64,000 bases of DNA. Origin: Galbula dea (taxonomy: Eukaryota; Chordata; Aves; Piciformes; Galbulidae). Every line of letters starts with the position of its first letter. Positions within the stretch are counted from its first letter, which is position 1. A program made the position numbers and the translations under genes. Below, one piece after another: positions 1 to 13,600 of this stretch. The stretch lies in NCBI GenBank assembly GCA_013399015.1, contig VWZX01001928.1, positions 709,431 through 773,430 on the forward strand, written 5' to 3'. The notes beneath the pieces are model-generated. The model saw only the letters and a program-made list of their open reading frames with translations, did not search any database and was not told where the DNA came from.

Positions 1-3000
1 TCGATAAAGGAAAAAAAAGCAACCAATCACTAACCAACCAACCCACCCATGCCTTGCCCCCAAACTTAGAAGAACAGCATCAGATCAGTACTTTTGCAGT
101 ATCTGAATAATTATTCTATTTTCCCAGACTGAGAAGGCAAGACGGCAGCTTACTATCTAAAGAAGATCAAAATGAATAGGGTCTCCTAAGCTTAGAACTC
201 CTTTATGTATACCATGTCTTGGGTACATTTGTAGGGTCAAAGTCTCCAGAGGTTGACCAGAGAATGGAGATATTTGTTGACTGCACTAATCACTGGAAAA
301 AAGTCTCCTGAAAGCTTTTCTTCTATGCTTTTCAGAAATCAAAATCCTCGGTTTAGAAAAATTTGACTGTAGCATAGCTTTAGCAGGAACATCCCAAGAA
401 AGAGCTTGACCATCCACTGCCTCTGTTCTGATTCAGGTCGTGAAAAAAGCAAGGTTAATACAGCTTAGCTTGCAAGGAAGAGGGTTGTAGTGACTCAGTT
501 TATGCATGATTGCTTATTGAGCTGTGATAACTTGATTAGGAGTCCAACTATCGGGCTCTTGCCATGAAATTCACCTTTTCATGTAGCTCGCTCTCAAAAT
601 CATTTGCAGAGAGAATTAAGTACAGACCCAAATATTTCTTTTTTAACAGCTGGCTATTTCTCTTATCAAACATGCTTCATACTTTGGATCTATGTAGTTC
701 AGGTTTTTAGATTACATCTGAACTCTATTTTCTGGAGTCAAGCTGAAAGAAAAAGTCTGAAGGCATTTCCCAGTAATGTTTTACTTAGATTTATTCTTAC
801 TGTTGTTTGAGGTGATGGGAGCTCTAATAGTTTATATGGTAATTGCTGTGTGTGAAAACTCACTAAAATTATCAAAGGGAAGAAAGCAAATTTCAAAGAG
901 TTGGTTTTGGTGTGGTTTTGTTTGTTTTTGTGGGTTTTTTTTCCTTCCTTTTTATTTTTTTCATTTTTAAGATTAAGGTGAAAACTGTCCCATATGGCTG
1001 AACTACTCACATCTTCCACCACTCGAAAGCAGATCCTTGTGGAGATAAAATTGTCTTCAGGACCTGCAGCATGAAATTCAACTCTTTATACATATTTCAG
1101 ACCTCAGGTTTTGCATATCTTTGAAGCAGAAATAGTTATTTGACTGAATTTCTCATCAGAAAGCAGAGCTTTAGCAACTCAAACTCATCCATTCCAAATG
1201 ACAGCTTTCGGTAAAAAGGCCACACCAAGATTCAACAATTCTTATACGTAGTTATTACTACTAGCCAGTTTTAATTATTTACCTCTCAACTGATGTCTGT
1301 ATTTTTATTTCTAAAGCCTAATGTAAACATAGGAAAGAATGAAGTGTGAAATCTGATTTGAGAAGCAAAATACAAATAAATCTCAAAAGATTTTACAATT
1401 TCAGAGACAATTTTCTTCCTCGTAGCTCCAAATAACCCAACTGTACAGCTGACAATGACTTGGGTCATCCATAAGACTGCACAGTCTTGTACTGGAACAT
1501 ACAAAACCCCAGAGAATTGCACAATGAAACTTGTACCCCTGCAGAGATTCAGATTTACCCAGAACAAAATCTACATTGTTTTAGTTTATTTCCAAAGGTT
1601 TATTTTGCAATCATTGTGCATGGACAGAGCTGACTACACACACATAACCCACTTGCAGTACTCATACAAAGACAACCTTGCAGTACCTCATCCCAATGTC
1701 TTTTCCCACAGGAAAAGAGAACGTGGCATCACAAAATGCTCACTGACAAAAACATGGGCTGTAGACAATTTGATACATTCAACAGGAAAAACCAAATGAT
1801 AAATTGTTCATATTTTCCATTTTGTCCTCTCATTGCTGGAGAAGCTATAGGAGCATAACGATGGAAATGAAACATCCCAGAACAAGTTGAAGAACAACAC
1901 AAAACTCTCTTGGGGTCAGAGATAAGAAAGTTAATGCAGTACTGGCACATCTGAAGTTTCCTTGGAAGCTTTTACAACCCAAGGCAGATGAGACTGCAGC
2001 CACCTTCCCTAGCCAGTGAGCACATGCACACCTACACACGTACACATCTGGAGATTGGGATTGCTTTTAACCTGTACCATGAGCTGCAGCAAACCACTGG
2101 TGAGATGTGCAACCATTGTTCCACCACATCCTTGGTCTGTAGCAGCTCTCTTTGCAGCCACCAGAAAGAGCCTATCTGGAGTGAGTCTATCTCATGTAGG
2201 GCAAGAGATGAGAAAATGGGGTGGCTAAAGATTAAAACGCAACCCCCTAACTCAAAATAGATGACATCATAACATGTTAGTAGCCCCAACTGCAAAGTAA
2301 GGCAATTCTCAGTCTGAATGAGAGGGTCTGAATTTGCCAGTCTTGACCTGCAGGTAGAAGAGGTAGAATTTCTTCCTGAAATTGTCTGGAGAGGCAGCAT
2401 TAAACTCATTTTTCACATAGCCTCAGTAATACATGGAATTATCAACTAAAGCTACTGAAAGATGACATGTTCATTTGCTATAGATGTAATTTTACAAGTG
2501 GTTATTAGAAAACAGTTTCCTTCACTTTTCTCCATAGTATTTGATTAGCTTCTATGATTATCATTTGGTATAATCCTGATTCTATCTGTTTCTTAACAGT
2601 AGCACCAATATCATAAATACTATTTTTCATTCTTAAGTCTCTTGCTCATATACATTTTCATTTTCTTCCTTGCTGCTGTACCTCTATCCCAGTAAAAGAG
2701 CATAAATTTTGGTGTAAAGGCTCAGATCAATTTTTCTCTATAACCTTCTATGAGAAGTGAAATTGCCCTATAAGGTCAGCTTACAATGTATGCAGTAAAT
2801 ATTTCACATATAAATAAATCACAGTAGTAACAGCTGAACATTAGGATCTCTGATTTTGATTTGCAGTGTCATTTGCAATAGAACAAACCAATAAACAGCC
2901 TTTCACTTGGGGAAATCTGAAAAAAACCCCAAAATTTTGGAAAACAGGGCTCCATTTTATATATATATATGAATATAAATATTAATACATATTTTTATAT

Positions 3001-3609
3001 TTGGAATGTATATTCATGTGTGTGCATGTATATATATCAATACATTTACAAATTTTTTTTCCAAAATGCTTCAAATATATGAACTTCTGGATTAGTAAAT
3101 ATAACTTGTGGAAGCAGCTGGCCCTACCTAAATGTTGCACCTTTTTCTTGTGCCTTTCTCTTAACTGAGAGCAGCTCTAAGACTTACTGACTTTTCATAG
3201 AAAACAGCTAAGTACTTAGTTTCAAAGTGCTTATTACCCCCTCAGCACCCAGGAACCTAAAAGGATCAAGAAAAGCTATTATCAAAATTACAAACTGGAA
3301 AGATGATGTTCATGAAATAAAATCCCATGTGGAAAGAATGGATCACCTAAGCACTGACAGCCTGCTGAGTCCCTTCTGTCATGAAACTAAGCAGACTCTG
3401 AGCACAGCTTTACAAAGCATTACATAGCTTAGACAATTCTTATTGTGAACTAGGCCTGCAGCTTCAGAACCTAATGCCCAAATTAAAATTAGTGTTCAAA
3501 TAAGAAGTAGGCACCCAAATTCCCTTGGAGAGACCTGAGCATTAAGAAATTTGGTCTCAGGGAAATTCTGGCTCCTAAAAGTTGTTTTAAAAAAGAACTT
3601 GGAAAGAAA
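1..3609. other. 3' flank of SLC2A9, no gene seen
   Basis: AT-rich DNA with short open frames only, none with recognisable protein similarity. It contains a T/G-rich tract near 903-966 and a TA-rich stretch near 2958-3040. No CR1 3' end was recognised here. In mammals DRD5 lies on this side of SLC2A9, but no receptor-like frame is present. Confidence 0.6.
903..966. repeat. T/G-rich low-complexity tract
   Basis: Runs of GGTTTTGG and TTTGTTTGTTTTTG with a terminal T8 and TTCC repeats. It has no other recognisable content. Confidence 0.8.
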
Positions 3610-4433
3610 AGCAAAAACCAAACCCCAAACAATTTTTATTTTAAATGCTACACCCTACAAGTGCCATCAGAGTTCTCTCACTTCACCATGAGGTTTAGTT
3701 TTCATTTCATATTAAAGATTTTATATCTGTTCTTAAAAAAAAATTAAAAATATACATCTTACAAAGAAATGCAGTGCCAGCAAACCCAGAAACTAGAGGC
3801 AAATCTACCATCAGTCAGGATTCTCAGGAGAAACAAGGAAACCTACCAGGACCTGGAGCTCACCATCAGTGGGAGATGTTCAAAGTAACTGAGAGTCAAA
3901 ATAGCTGGAAAAGGAATGGGAGGTCAGGGGAGTTCCAGGTGTCTTCTTTCAAGTCCTCAGTTCTCATGCACAACTTGAATGGTGTATTGGGAAATGTGGA
4001 GATATTCAAGTCAGTACCATTTCAGGTTTGCTTGCATCGATTCTTGGCAGACTTCTGCTAGGGTCTCTTCCCTTTTCCCTGCCTCCATAGCACACAGAGG
4101 TGTCCAGCCAGCTGCTGCTCACAACCCCAGCTCCCCAAGGCCACTTTACTTCTCCCAATCAATATTCCTCACTCAACTCACCTCAGCACTTATTCCACAG
4201 GTTCCCAAAGAAACTCCAGATCTTACTGATTCAATTAGCTGCCTCTACTCCTGCTTCTTGTTTCCTCAACGATCACCTTTCATCTGTTAATGAATTCACC
4301 TGTACTCACTTAAAACATTTTCAAGGGGGAAGCTGTTTATGCTGTCACATAAAAAATACAAGTTGAGCACTGCTATAAACATAGTGAATGAAAAGAGCAT
4401 GTTTTCCCCATGCCTTGAAAGAACATCCCGGGT
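3610..4433 (-). other. SLC2A9: Putative SLC2A9 3' untranslated region
   Basis: This sequence follows the SLC2A9 stop codon in the transcript direction and has no recognisable repeat or gene. The end is set only by the first AATAAA on the minus strand (3635-3640), so the true UTR may be shorter or longer. Confidence 0.35.
3635..3640 (-). terminator. Candidate polyadenylation signal AATAAA for SLC2A9
   Basis: TTTATT on the plus strand reads AATAAA in the SLC2A9 direction, about 800 bp past the stop. It sits in an AT-rich stretch where such hexamers also occur by chance, and no clear GT-rich downstream element was established. Confidence 0.3.
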
Positions 4434-4688
4434 TTACACAATTCCTTTTTTGGTTTCTCCATTGTCCACTGAAGATGTGAAGTTTGATTCTTGTTCTGTG
4501 CTCGATTTCCTCTCTCCTGAGTAGTGTTTTTCTTGCATTTCTAAAGATACTTTATTCCTTTTGGAAAATGCCTGGTTGATTTCATGAAATGTCTTATTCT
4601 TTGTTTCAGGCAGGACAAAAAACAGGTAGGTAGCTCCCGCAAAGCAAATGGCAGCAAACACTAGGAAGCAGTAGGTCTGTAAACCACT
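4434..4688 (-). CDS. SLC2A9: SLC2A9 terminal coding exon, helix 12 and cytoplasmic tail
   Basis: The 84 codons plus TAA follow acceptor ATTCACAG. The exon encodes SGLQTYCFLVFAAICFAGAT in helix 12, the LPETKN motif, and FHEINQAFSKRNK. A hydrophilic tail of about 38 residues rich in Ser, Thr, Glu and Lys follows, ending KKGIV. This tail is clearly longer than the roughly 20 residues after the same point in human GLUT9 (recalled, not aligned). The stop is at 4434-4436. Confidence 0.95.
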   Translation of the reverse strand, partial: SGLQTYCFLVFAAICFAGATYLFFVLPETKNKTFHEINQAFSKRNKVSLEMQEKHYSGERKSSTEQESNFTSSVDNGETKKGIV

Positions 4689-7600
4689 CTGTGAATAGAA
4701 AACAAATGAGATGGTCATTGCAAAAGGGACAAAATTCAGAAGACAAGCAACATCAGGATTGGTTGGAAATTAAAAATGGGTAGTATGGAGCAATTTTTAA
4801 CCAAGTACAATAAGTGCTGGCACCCATTGCAAGTCAGAGTGCGTAGAAGTTCATAAAAATGCATGAATCATTTGTTCTTCCAACATCCCAGGTTCCTGGC
4901 AGTGGCACTCAGATCTGCAAGCTTAATGATGCTGTGAGACACCAGACTGAGTTTGGGCACCACAGGTGTGAGGAGAGCAGGTGGCTGCAGGGCCCCTGCT
5001 ATGTGCACAGCTTCATTGAGCCTTGCACTGGAAAGGGGGCAGATGTTTCACCATGTTGTGCTGCACACTCCTCACCATTTCTAGGTACACAGGATGAGGC
5101 ATGCTTTTGCAAATCTGTGCACTTCTAGACAACACATGGGAAACCTGCCATAGCTGGGGGAATCTGCATCACAGTTCTTACCAGCCTTGAGATTTGCAAA
5201 ATAAACTAGGAAAAAAACCCAAATGGCAGACATTTATATAATTTCTATGGTTACTGGAGTTTACAGCAGCAAGAAAAAAAATCCATAAAATGCACTTCTT
5301 TCATGCTAATAACTAGTATAAGTATTAGATGAAAACAAAATACATGCCATATTGGAATGTTTTACATTTTACTTCACTGAAAAGAGTATAGACACAAAAT
5401 TAATCTGTAAAATGATTATAAAAAGCTCCAACCAAATACTAGGAATTGCACTTCACTGAAATGTAAGTGTTTCTTGCCTGATGATTATTAGATCATCTAA
5501 TAGCTTTCACTTACATTTCAACAGAATAATTTTGAAAAACATTTGATAATTACAGTATTGACAACTGTGTTTTGTTGAATTAGGAAGATGTCTACTATCA
5601 TGGCTCCAGTGAAGTCACTACCAGCCTTTGAGGAAACCTCTTTTCCTCCTCTACTGACTTACCTCACCCTGTGTCCTGAAATCAAATATCCAACGAACCC
5701 ATATTTTTGAATTGTATTAATTAACAAGACTAAGTTAAACCAAAAGGGGTATCTCCAGCTCCAGAAATGTGTTGACCTGTCTATGGTGCCTTGCATAAGG
5801 TCAAGACAGCGAACATGAGGAGAGCTGGACCCCCACCCATCACCCAGTGCTTGCTTGCATCACCCAAGTGCTGAAAGGCAGAGGTTACCCAGGAAAAAAA
5901 TTTTTTCCCAGTTCAGGTGCCAGAGCACTGGTACAGACTGCCCAGAGAGGTTGTGGGGTCTTCTCTGGAGATATTCAAAACCCGCCTGGACACATTTCTC
6001 TGTGACCTGGTCTAGGAAATCCTGTTGTGGCAGGGGGGTTGGACTAGGTGATCTTTTGTGGTCCCTTCCAGCTCCTAACATTCTGTGATTCTGTGATTGA
6101 GACTTCAGCAGCTACTCTAGAACTAAAACCTGAGTTTTGTTTATCTTGGTCTGGGGTTGGAGTGAAAAACTGAGGAAGAACTTCAGTTAAAAGACTTCAG
6201 TGGCACAGATACTCTAACTTTGTGTATTTGGTCTAACAGCCATGGTTTCAAGATCCTGACACAGAAAATCTCAATGATATAATCACAACATATATGATTA
6301 AAGTGGAAAAGGTAAATATTTTTCTATACTTTGTGACATTATTTCACTAACTACATGAGATAGAAGCCTCAGTGTTCAAAACCCGAATACTTGTATCCAT
6401 CTGAAGACTAGTTTGACTCTAGCATAAAATATCATATTGAAACAGGTGGAGGGTAGGGTTAAAAGAGGAAGAGAAAGGCAAGGGAAGGAGCAAAAGCAAG
6501 ACAATTCTGAAAGGAAATTCTAACTCAATACACAATAAATTCAAGGAAAGTATGCAGTTTCTGTTACTTCCTCAGCTTTCCCATGTAAGGATCAGTTATT
6601 TCCTTACACTTGGCTCCTAGCATCAGCAGCATCAACTTTGGCCATGCAGGAGGCACTGTGCCAGCCCCATTCATCCTCCTCTGCCATGTCTACTCAGGCA
6701 CCTCTTCAGACTGCCAGCATGTACTGCTCAGGTTTCCCACACATTTCTTTAGGAACACTTGAAGCTAGGCTTTTACATACAAGGCATACAAGTTTAGAAA
6801 CCAAAAGGTTAGAAGGAATAAGGAACAAACAACTGCAATAGTCTGTGTCTCATGGCTGTTTTCTCCTAACATTTCTTTATCACTCCCTCAAAGGTTCAAA
6901 GCTTCCTGAAGTTTCAGGTGTTTTCCTAAACAACAACAGCTCTATCTCTTGATAGGCTCACAGATATTTGCTCAGCATCAAGGTCAGACACACTGGCTAA
7001 GGTCCTTGAAATGCAGTTTTCTGTGGGTTACTGAAGGTCACTTGCCCTCCCAAGTGCATAGACACACTTACTGATGCAATTTCCTGAGGAAAGCACCTTG
7101 GATACCTACAGCCTGTTCCTAGTTATACAGAAGGCTAATAAAATCTCTCCAAAGCAGAATTTGCTTTGATTTTTCAAGGCTGGTGAAGGCTATTGTTATA
7201 AAGGATAAGTGTATTACCTTCTATTTTCATACCAGCTTTCTAAGGAGGCCATTTAAAACATAGCATTTCTGAAAATATCTTGACAGCTGAATCTTAAATT
7301 ACTCATTTTTATCTTTTCTGTAGCTGATCAAGGATTTGTCAAAAAAAAAAGGAAAACCAGGAAACAATTAACCTCAGGCACACATACAACTACTATAACA
7401 TAGAATCAAAGTTGAAGAACTCAGGCAGTTCCTCCAAATCATATCCCAGGTGTGGCAAGCAGTCAAACTTGACTTTGAGGACGAGATGTAGCTGCATAAG
7501 CAAGGTGTATGAATAAGAAGGTGCCCCCCCAGTCCTTTTTAAGCAAAGAGATTAACAAACATATTTTCAGCTTGTGTTAGGGCTGCTATACACATTAGGT

Positions 7601-10600
7601 AGAAAGTGCAGGCATTTCCTCCACTTTCCTTTAAATAAAATGGTAACAAATACTTAAATTTTACCATTATGAAGAGTCTGAAAGTGCCCAAAATGAATGA
7701 GCAAAACAGCTCATTTTTCCAAGCTGAAAAGTAAACTGAAACAGACCTCCTGGGGTCCCTTCCAGCAGGAATGATTCTATAATTAAATAGACAATTGCCC
7801 AAAACTTTCACTCCAAAGATTTGTTATGTCAGACAGTTGTTAATTTGGCTTACATTAGATAAAAAATATTATCCCCATTCCCAAGGGATGACATGAAAAA
7901 ATGATGGAATGATTTGTTAGGGATGGCTACAGAAGTTCACTCTCAATAGGCTTTCTCAACATGCACATACAAAAAAGTTGATTACCCACAGGTTTGCACC
8001 CTGAGCATAGACTCTCTTCAAATATGAACACACACTTGGAGTCTGTTTTATGATATTCATTTTGCTCCAGGTGTTACAGTTGGCTTAGTGTTTACTTAGA
8101 AATAAACCTCAATAAGAGCCTGCCTTATAGTCCCAGAAGCTAAACCATCAGGAAACAGAAGTTACAAAAACACAGAGAGAACAACTAATCCTCTGAGCTT
8201 GCCATGCCACATTCATATGTCAAAGTACTCTATCGATATCATAAGGTAATCAGAAACCATTTCCATCAACACATACCATTTTAAAATGGGTATGTGAATT
8301 TTTCTCAAGACAGACAAAACATCTGGGGGAATTTCAAACCACATTCATGCTCCCACTGCAAGCTCACCAGTGACACAACTATGTGCCACATGAAGATTAT
8401 GTACTTAGGTGATCTGTACACAGGATGCCACTGATGGAAATGCTTATTTTAGATCTCAAGACTTAACTGTATTATATGGAGGTCTCAGGAGAATTGCTAG
8501 CCTTTGAAAGCCTTGGTTTCATCTCCATTTTATTTTCTAAAATCACTTTATATAGTAAAGAGTCATATTTTCGAAGACTGATTTGTTGTGAACATATCAA
8601 AAAGAACAGTTGCACTTTCATACACCTTCTGAGCAAGAAAGTGCTTTAGAACATTTCTCAGATGATATTAGCCACAGAAGGAACAATTGGATGATTTGTA
8701 ACACTGTGCATTAAAACTGCAATATGGGGCTGAAGCAAGAATCAACATTACTTATCATGTGCATTAACAGTATAATGTGTATACTATAAAGTATAGTATA
8801 TATGGAAAGGCAATATGAAAAGCATTAAAGTTGTAATTATTTCAGATAGTTCCTCCAGATCCCTTTAATTCTTTCAAGGTTACACAAGCACTATTGTAAT
8901 TTTAGGCATTCTTCCCCAAATTTACTTCCTTACTGTTACATGGTTGATTCAATGAACATTATACTGCCCTGTGGCCCCATTCTGAAGAGACTCACCCTGC
9001 ACCACCACTCACAAGATGTGAAGCAGGAGAAAAAAACCTCAAGATACACAAATTGGAGAAGAGGATTGAAGTGCTTATTGAATTACTACAAATTCTCATG
9101 AATGGTGATTTTGCCAGAATAAAACTTTTCAGATTTGGCTCCCAAATAACACACTGTTGGCCCTTTTGGCTGCTAGGGCACACTGCTGACTCATATTCAA
9201 GTTGCTATCAACCAGAAACTCCAGCTCTCTTTTTGCCAGGCTGCTCTCCAGCCTCCCATTCCCAAGTCTGCATGTACAGCATCACTCAAGGTGACGTTTG
9301 ACACTTTCCTAAAGTCAAGCTCTATGTTAAACACAATCTGAAATGCTTTCAGACCTAAACCCAGATGGTTTATACTTTCTCTGTGTGCTCCATGATCACA
9401 TGCAATAAGCTTCTTCAATTACTCTTATTTTGCTCTAAATATTTTTTTTTAAATGCACATTTTTTGACACCTACTATCAGACACCTCCTTGCAATCACAC
9501 AGTACCAAATGTACCTGTGAATTCAATACAGTATTGGTTGTCAGTTTAACTTCAGTTATAGTCCTTCACACAAATTTCTCAAGTAGGCAGTGACCAAATT
9601 TGCCAAAAATTGATTTGTACACTATCTTTTCATTCTCATCCATACACTTTAAGGCATGACTCAAGCCAGCATTTCATTCTATTATATGTATCTACAGATG
9701 GTTGAGGGGTAGAAAATCTAGGCATTCAAACTAGTTAATTGGCAACATTTGGTGAAGTCACTACTGTTTGATTTTTTGAGTAACTCTAAAGTTAACATAC
9801 TTGTTTTCCAAACATTTGGGATAATTTTGTAGAAGCTCACCATCGATCCAAAAAGTGTCTGCTGTTACTCAAGCAATCAGGTTAGTATTTAAATACATAG
9901 GAGGAGTTAGGTATTCATTCTGGGAAGGCATTTTGAAGATCTTTTTCCCTTGTTTTAGACCTACAAAAATGAGCTAAGAGGAAGCTATTGGCCTTCTGCA
10001 GAGAAACAGTTGACTCACAAGCTGAATTTTGAGAATAAGGTTGACTGAAATAGAAGAGAAAGTTAGGGAATGAGGAGACGTTATGGCTTTATCTTGTGAA
10101 AAAGCTTTAAAAATCAAAGTCTGAGTAACACTGCTTTCATCTTCAGGTGCAATTGGTAGCCTTTTTCTCTTCATTACTTTTTTAAAAAGAGAAAACCAAA
10201 ACCCTTGCAATGAAGAAATATAATTTACCTTCATTAAAACTAAACTGCTAATTTTGTAATCACACAATGGTTAATTTTTATGACACAAAATATTAAATTC
10301 CCCAAGGCCACAGTAAACTTCATATGGATACAAACTAAATCACTCAAAAAGCTTTAGCATGCATATGGGAAGTTAGAGAATGTCATTTGCCTTTTTATTT
10401 GAGGTTACTGAGAGCCTTTTTAAACAGTTCCCACCAGCTGATCTGCTAGATGGGATTAATAGGACAAGAAAGGAGAGGTCCTAAGTTGCATAAATTCAGA
10501 TCTGATGGACAGCCAGAGCTCAGGTAACTCCTCAGTTCTGTGCAGGAGGCAGAAACAGCAATTTTGGAGAAATGTGATTATTCCTTAAATGCCTCTAGAT

Positions 10601-13600
10601 AATTTAAAAATGTAACAAATAAAAGTATTTTGATTATATACCCCTAGATTTGAGACGTTGCTCCATACCACCTGCCTAGCTGCCCTAAGGCAGCCTGTGG
10701 GATTGCTACTGCCTGGCCAGTCAGGGTGGAAGGCAATGCCTAATGCTGCCTTAACAGTCAGTACCCATCTTCTTGGAGAAACATCTATTGAAGCACACTT
10801 GCTGGACAAGCTTGTGGCTCCCTCCTGGACCATCCTGATGTTGATGGCTAAAGTTAGGCTTTCAAGAACACAAGAGAATTGTCTGATTCTTTCTATCATT
10901 TGGTAGATGTTCTAATGACCTTAGTGCAAAAAGAATTATGTCTTCACTTGCTTTTGAAAATCACACCTTAAATGTCTAAGCTGGCAAGTCCTTCATCATG
11001 AAACTGGTGAAAAATTCTCTTTGATTTCAGTTAACATTAGAAAAAGCTCTTAAGACTTAGAGCTCTGAGCAGTCTAATTGAAGCTAATACTAGTAGGAGC
11101 ACAGAGTTTGGAAGGATGAGAGCCTTTATTCTTCTGTTGACTTCTGAAGATGATCCAAGTAATCAGAACTACTAGAGACTTTTTCCTTTTAGAAGAAATT
11201 TTAAATTGTCAAGCCTGCAACAAGGGTCAGACTTTATAAGGCTTTAAAGTTCTCCCATAAGCTATCTCATGCAGAAAATTTTAAACAGTACTATGTAGTA
11301 AAAGCAGTCTTACTTGCCAAATGAAAATGAATCATCTTATAGTATGATATAAATTTGCAGTAGCTGCAAATACTGTTATGCATATGATATTGCAGTATCA
11401 TATAATTTTCAGTTGTAAAAAGGAACAAACACCTCCTTCCCCGTTATCCAGATCTCTTACTCTGAGATGATTTGAAGAGTAATCCAAAATCTCTCTCCTG
11501 GGCACAAGGACTTGCAAGTAGCCTAGAGGGCTTGCTCCCCACTGCACCCTTCCCCTGTCCCCAGTATTTTCCTCTGTGCATTTAAAAAAAGAACAATTAG
11601 GACTTTTTTATTCTTTCTTGTAGTTGTGAGCTTCACTCTTAAACTGTTACTTGTGGAGCAGGAAGGATCTTTAGATTTTGGACATGGTTAGTGAGGGGAC
11701 TTATCAGCTGTCCTTCAGCTCCTGAGATAGAGAATCTGCTCCTGTGTGAGCTCCAGAGAGTGCAGATGATCCTTGGGAGATGTTCCATGTCAGGAGAAGG
11801 ATCTCAGTATGTTTTTGAATGAGAAGCTGCTTAAAGCCTCTTTGCATAAAACAACACATCAACAGTGATGAAGTACTTTTAGAAATCTGAGCAGAAAAAT
11901 GCTGGTTTATGTTAAACTTTGAATTCTATTTTTAACTTTTTATTTATTTTTTTTTTTTGTAGAAAATAAACTTATCTTGTTAAAATACAAACACCCCTTG
12001 TCAGACAACTCTGGATGAAACTAGCCTCTGTCCTCCATGCCACTAGTTCAGCCAAGAAAACAAAGCAATCCACTAAAAGTGAAGCTTATGGGAGCCTGGG
12101 AAAGCTGGGACAGGAACAAATTCATCCATTCAGCAAGTAGGCTGCAGCAAGAAGGAACCAGTTGAAGAAGATAAAAGCCTGGCAGAAGAGACTGCAAAAA
12201 AGAGAGCCATGAAGCCAAGCTTAGACAGGGGAAGGAACAGAGAGCATCTATTCCCCAAAGAGACTAATAAGGATTCTCAAAGCATAGGGTAAACCAGAAG
12301 ACAAGTAGCCTAAAGGCTAAGAAAAAAGGCAGTGACAACCACCAGTATTGACTGTGAACTCCAGACACTGCCAGCAGACTGCATTGCCACAGCACTCCTG
12401 TGGGGAAATGGCCATAAAGGATTGTCCATGGTTCCAGTAATTTTAATGCTGCAGGACAATTTAATCCGAAACATTCAAACAAGAAGACTTGTGAGTAGCA
12501 CAATGGAACTGTATTACAAACACGGTTGGAATTCAATCTACTTCAATAAAAAGAGATTTATTATTACCTGAAAATTTTATTCAAACATCATATATCACAT
12601 TATATCAACTGTATCATAGTATATTAGTTATCAAGGATGCTGAGTACCTGAATGAAAGGGAAGAGCAGTCCGACTGCAAAGTTGGAGAGCCAGTTGACTG
12701 TCCCAGCTATCATGAATGCTGCTGGCCTCTGTGACTGCTGGAAAAACTCTCCAGTGAGGACAAATGGAATTCCACCTGAAATGGGGTCCAACAAGTCAGT
12801 GGTTTTAGAAAACTTCCTCTGCCAAGAGCTGTTTCTCTTACAGTGATGACCACGCTTTGTGTTGCACATCTCAGTGACTAGCACTGCTCTGCAGATCTCT
12901 GCCTGGGTGTATGCAGAGAGTTCTGAGCCAATAAAACATGATTTGTCAAAATCATACATTAGAGAAGTGACATTTCTCTCTTTCATGCCACCATATCTCC
13001 TATTTCACATCCTTTCAGTAAGTAACAGAGCAGTGAATCCACACAACAGCTTCCAGAGTACAATGTGACAAACCATTTTTAAAAATGACTGTTTCTACTA
13101 AAATGATTGAAATTCTGAAAATTCAGGAATACTCCAAAATACTTTTAGACCTCAGCAGTTGGAAAGATGGCTTCAAAGAAATGAAACAATATTTTCAAAT
13201 AATTATTACCCACTTTATTTCAGCATAAAAAAGGCAAAACATTTGTTTCTCTATGTGGTACTCAGTCTCCTCCACTATGAATCATCTTAATATGGAAGAA
13301 TGGTCCTTCTGCCTTGCTCTCCCCCTTTGCTCCCCCAATACACTATTGTCCTTTCTTTGACCTGCTGCTTGAGGACAGGCATTTCTCCTGGCAACTTCTC
13401 TGACAGGTTAGGCACTGCAACAGGTTGCCCAGAGAGGTTGTGGATGCCCCATCCCTGGCAGTGTTCAAGACCAGGCTGAATGTGTCCCTTGACGACTTGG
13501 TTTAGTGTGTGGCATCCCTGCCCATGGCAGGGGGGTTGGGACTAGATGATCTTTAAGGTTCCTTCCAACCTGGGCTGTTCTATGATTCTAATTTATGATT

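Larger units (their letters stand above)
4689..12647 (-). other. SLC2A9: SLC2A9 intron between the helix 10-11 exon and the last exon (7,959 bp)
   Basis: It contains one CR1 3' fragment (5870-6098), a 13-bp perfect inverted repeat (5457-5520), a near-palindrome (8270-8296), a TATACTATA/TATAGTATA pair (8780-8800) and a cluster of short hairpins (11353-11403). The rest is unique AT-rich sequence with no gene seen. Confidence 0.85.

Noticed and set aside
2032..2409. 125-codon open frame on the minus strand in the 3' flank
   Set aside because: No family resemblance and several overlapping frames of similar length on both strands. Consistent with chance.
1..3600. A neighbouring gene such as DRD5 in the 3' flank
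   Set aside because: DRD5 is a single long exon in vertebrates, and no frame here exceeds about 125 codons or resembles a receptor.
8780..8800. TATACTATA/TATAGTATA palindrome
   Set aside because: It sits in strongly AT-biased sequence where such short palindromes are expected by chance.
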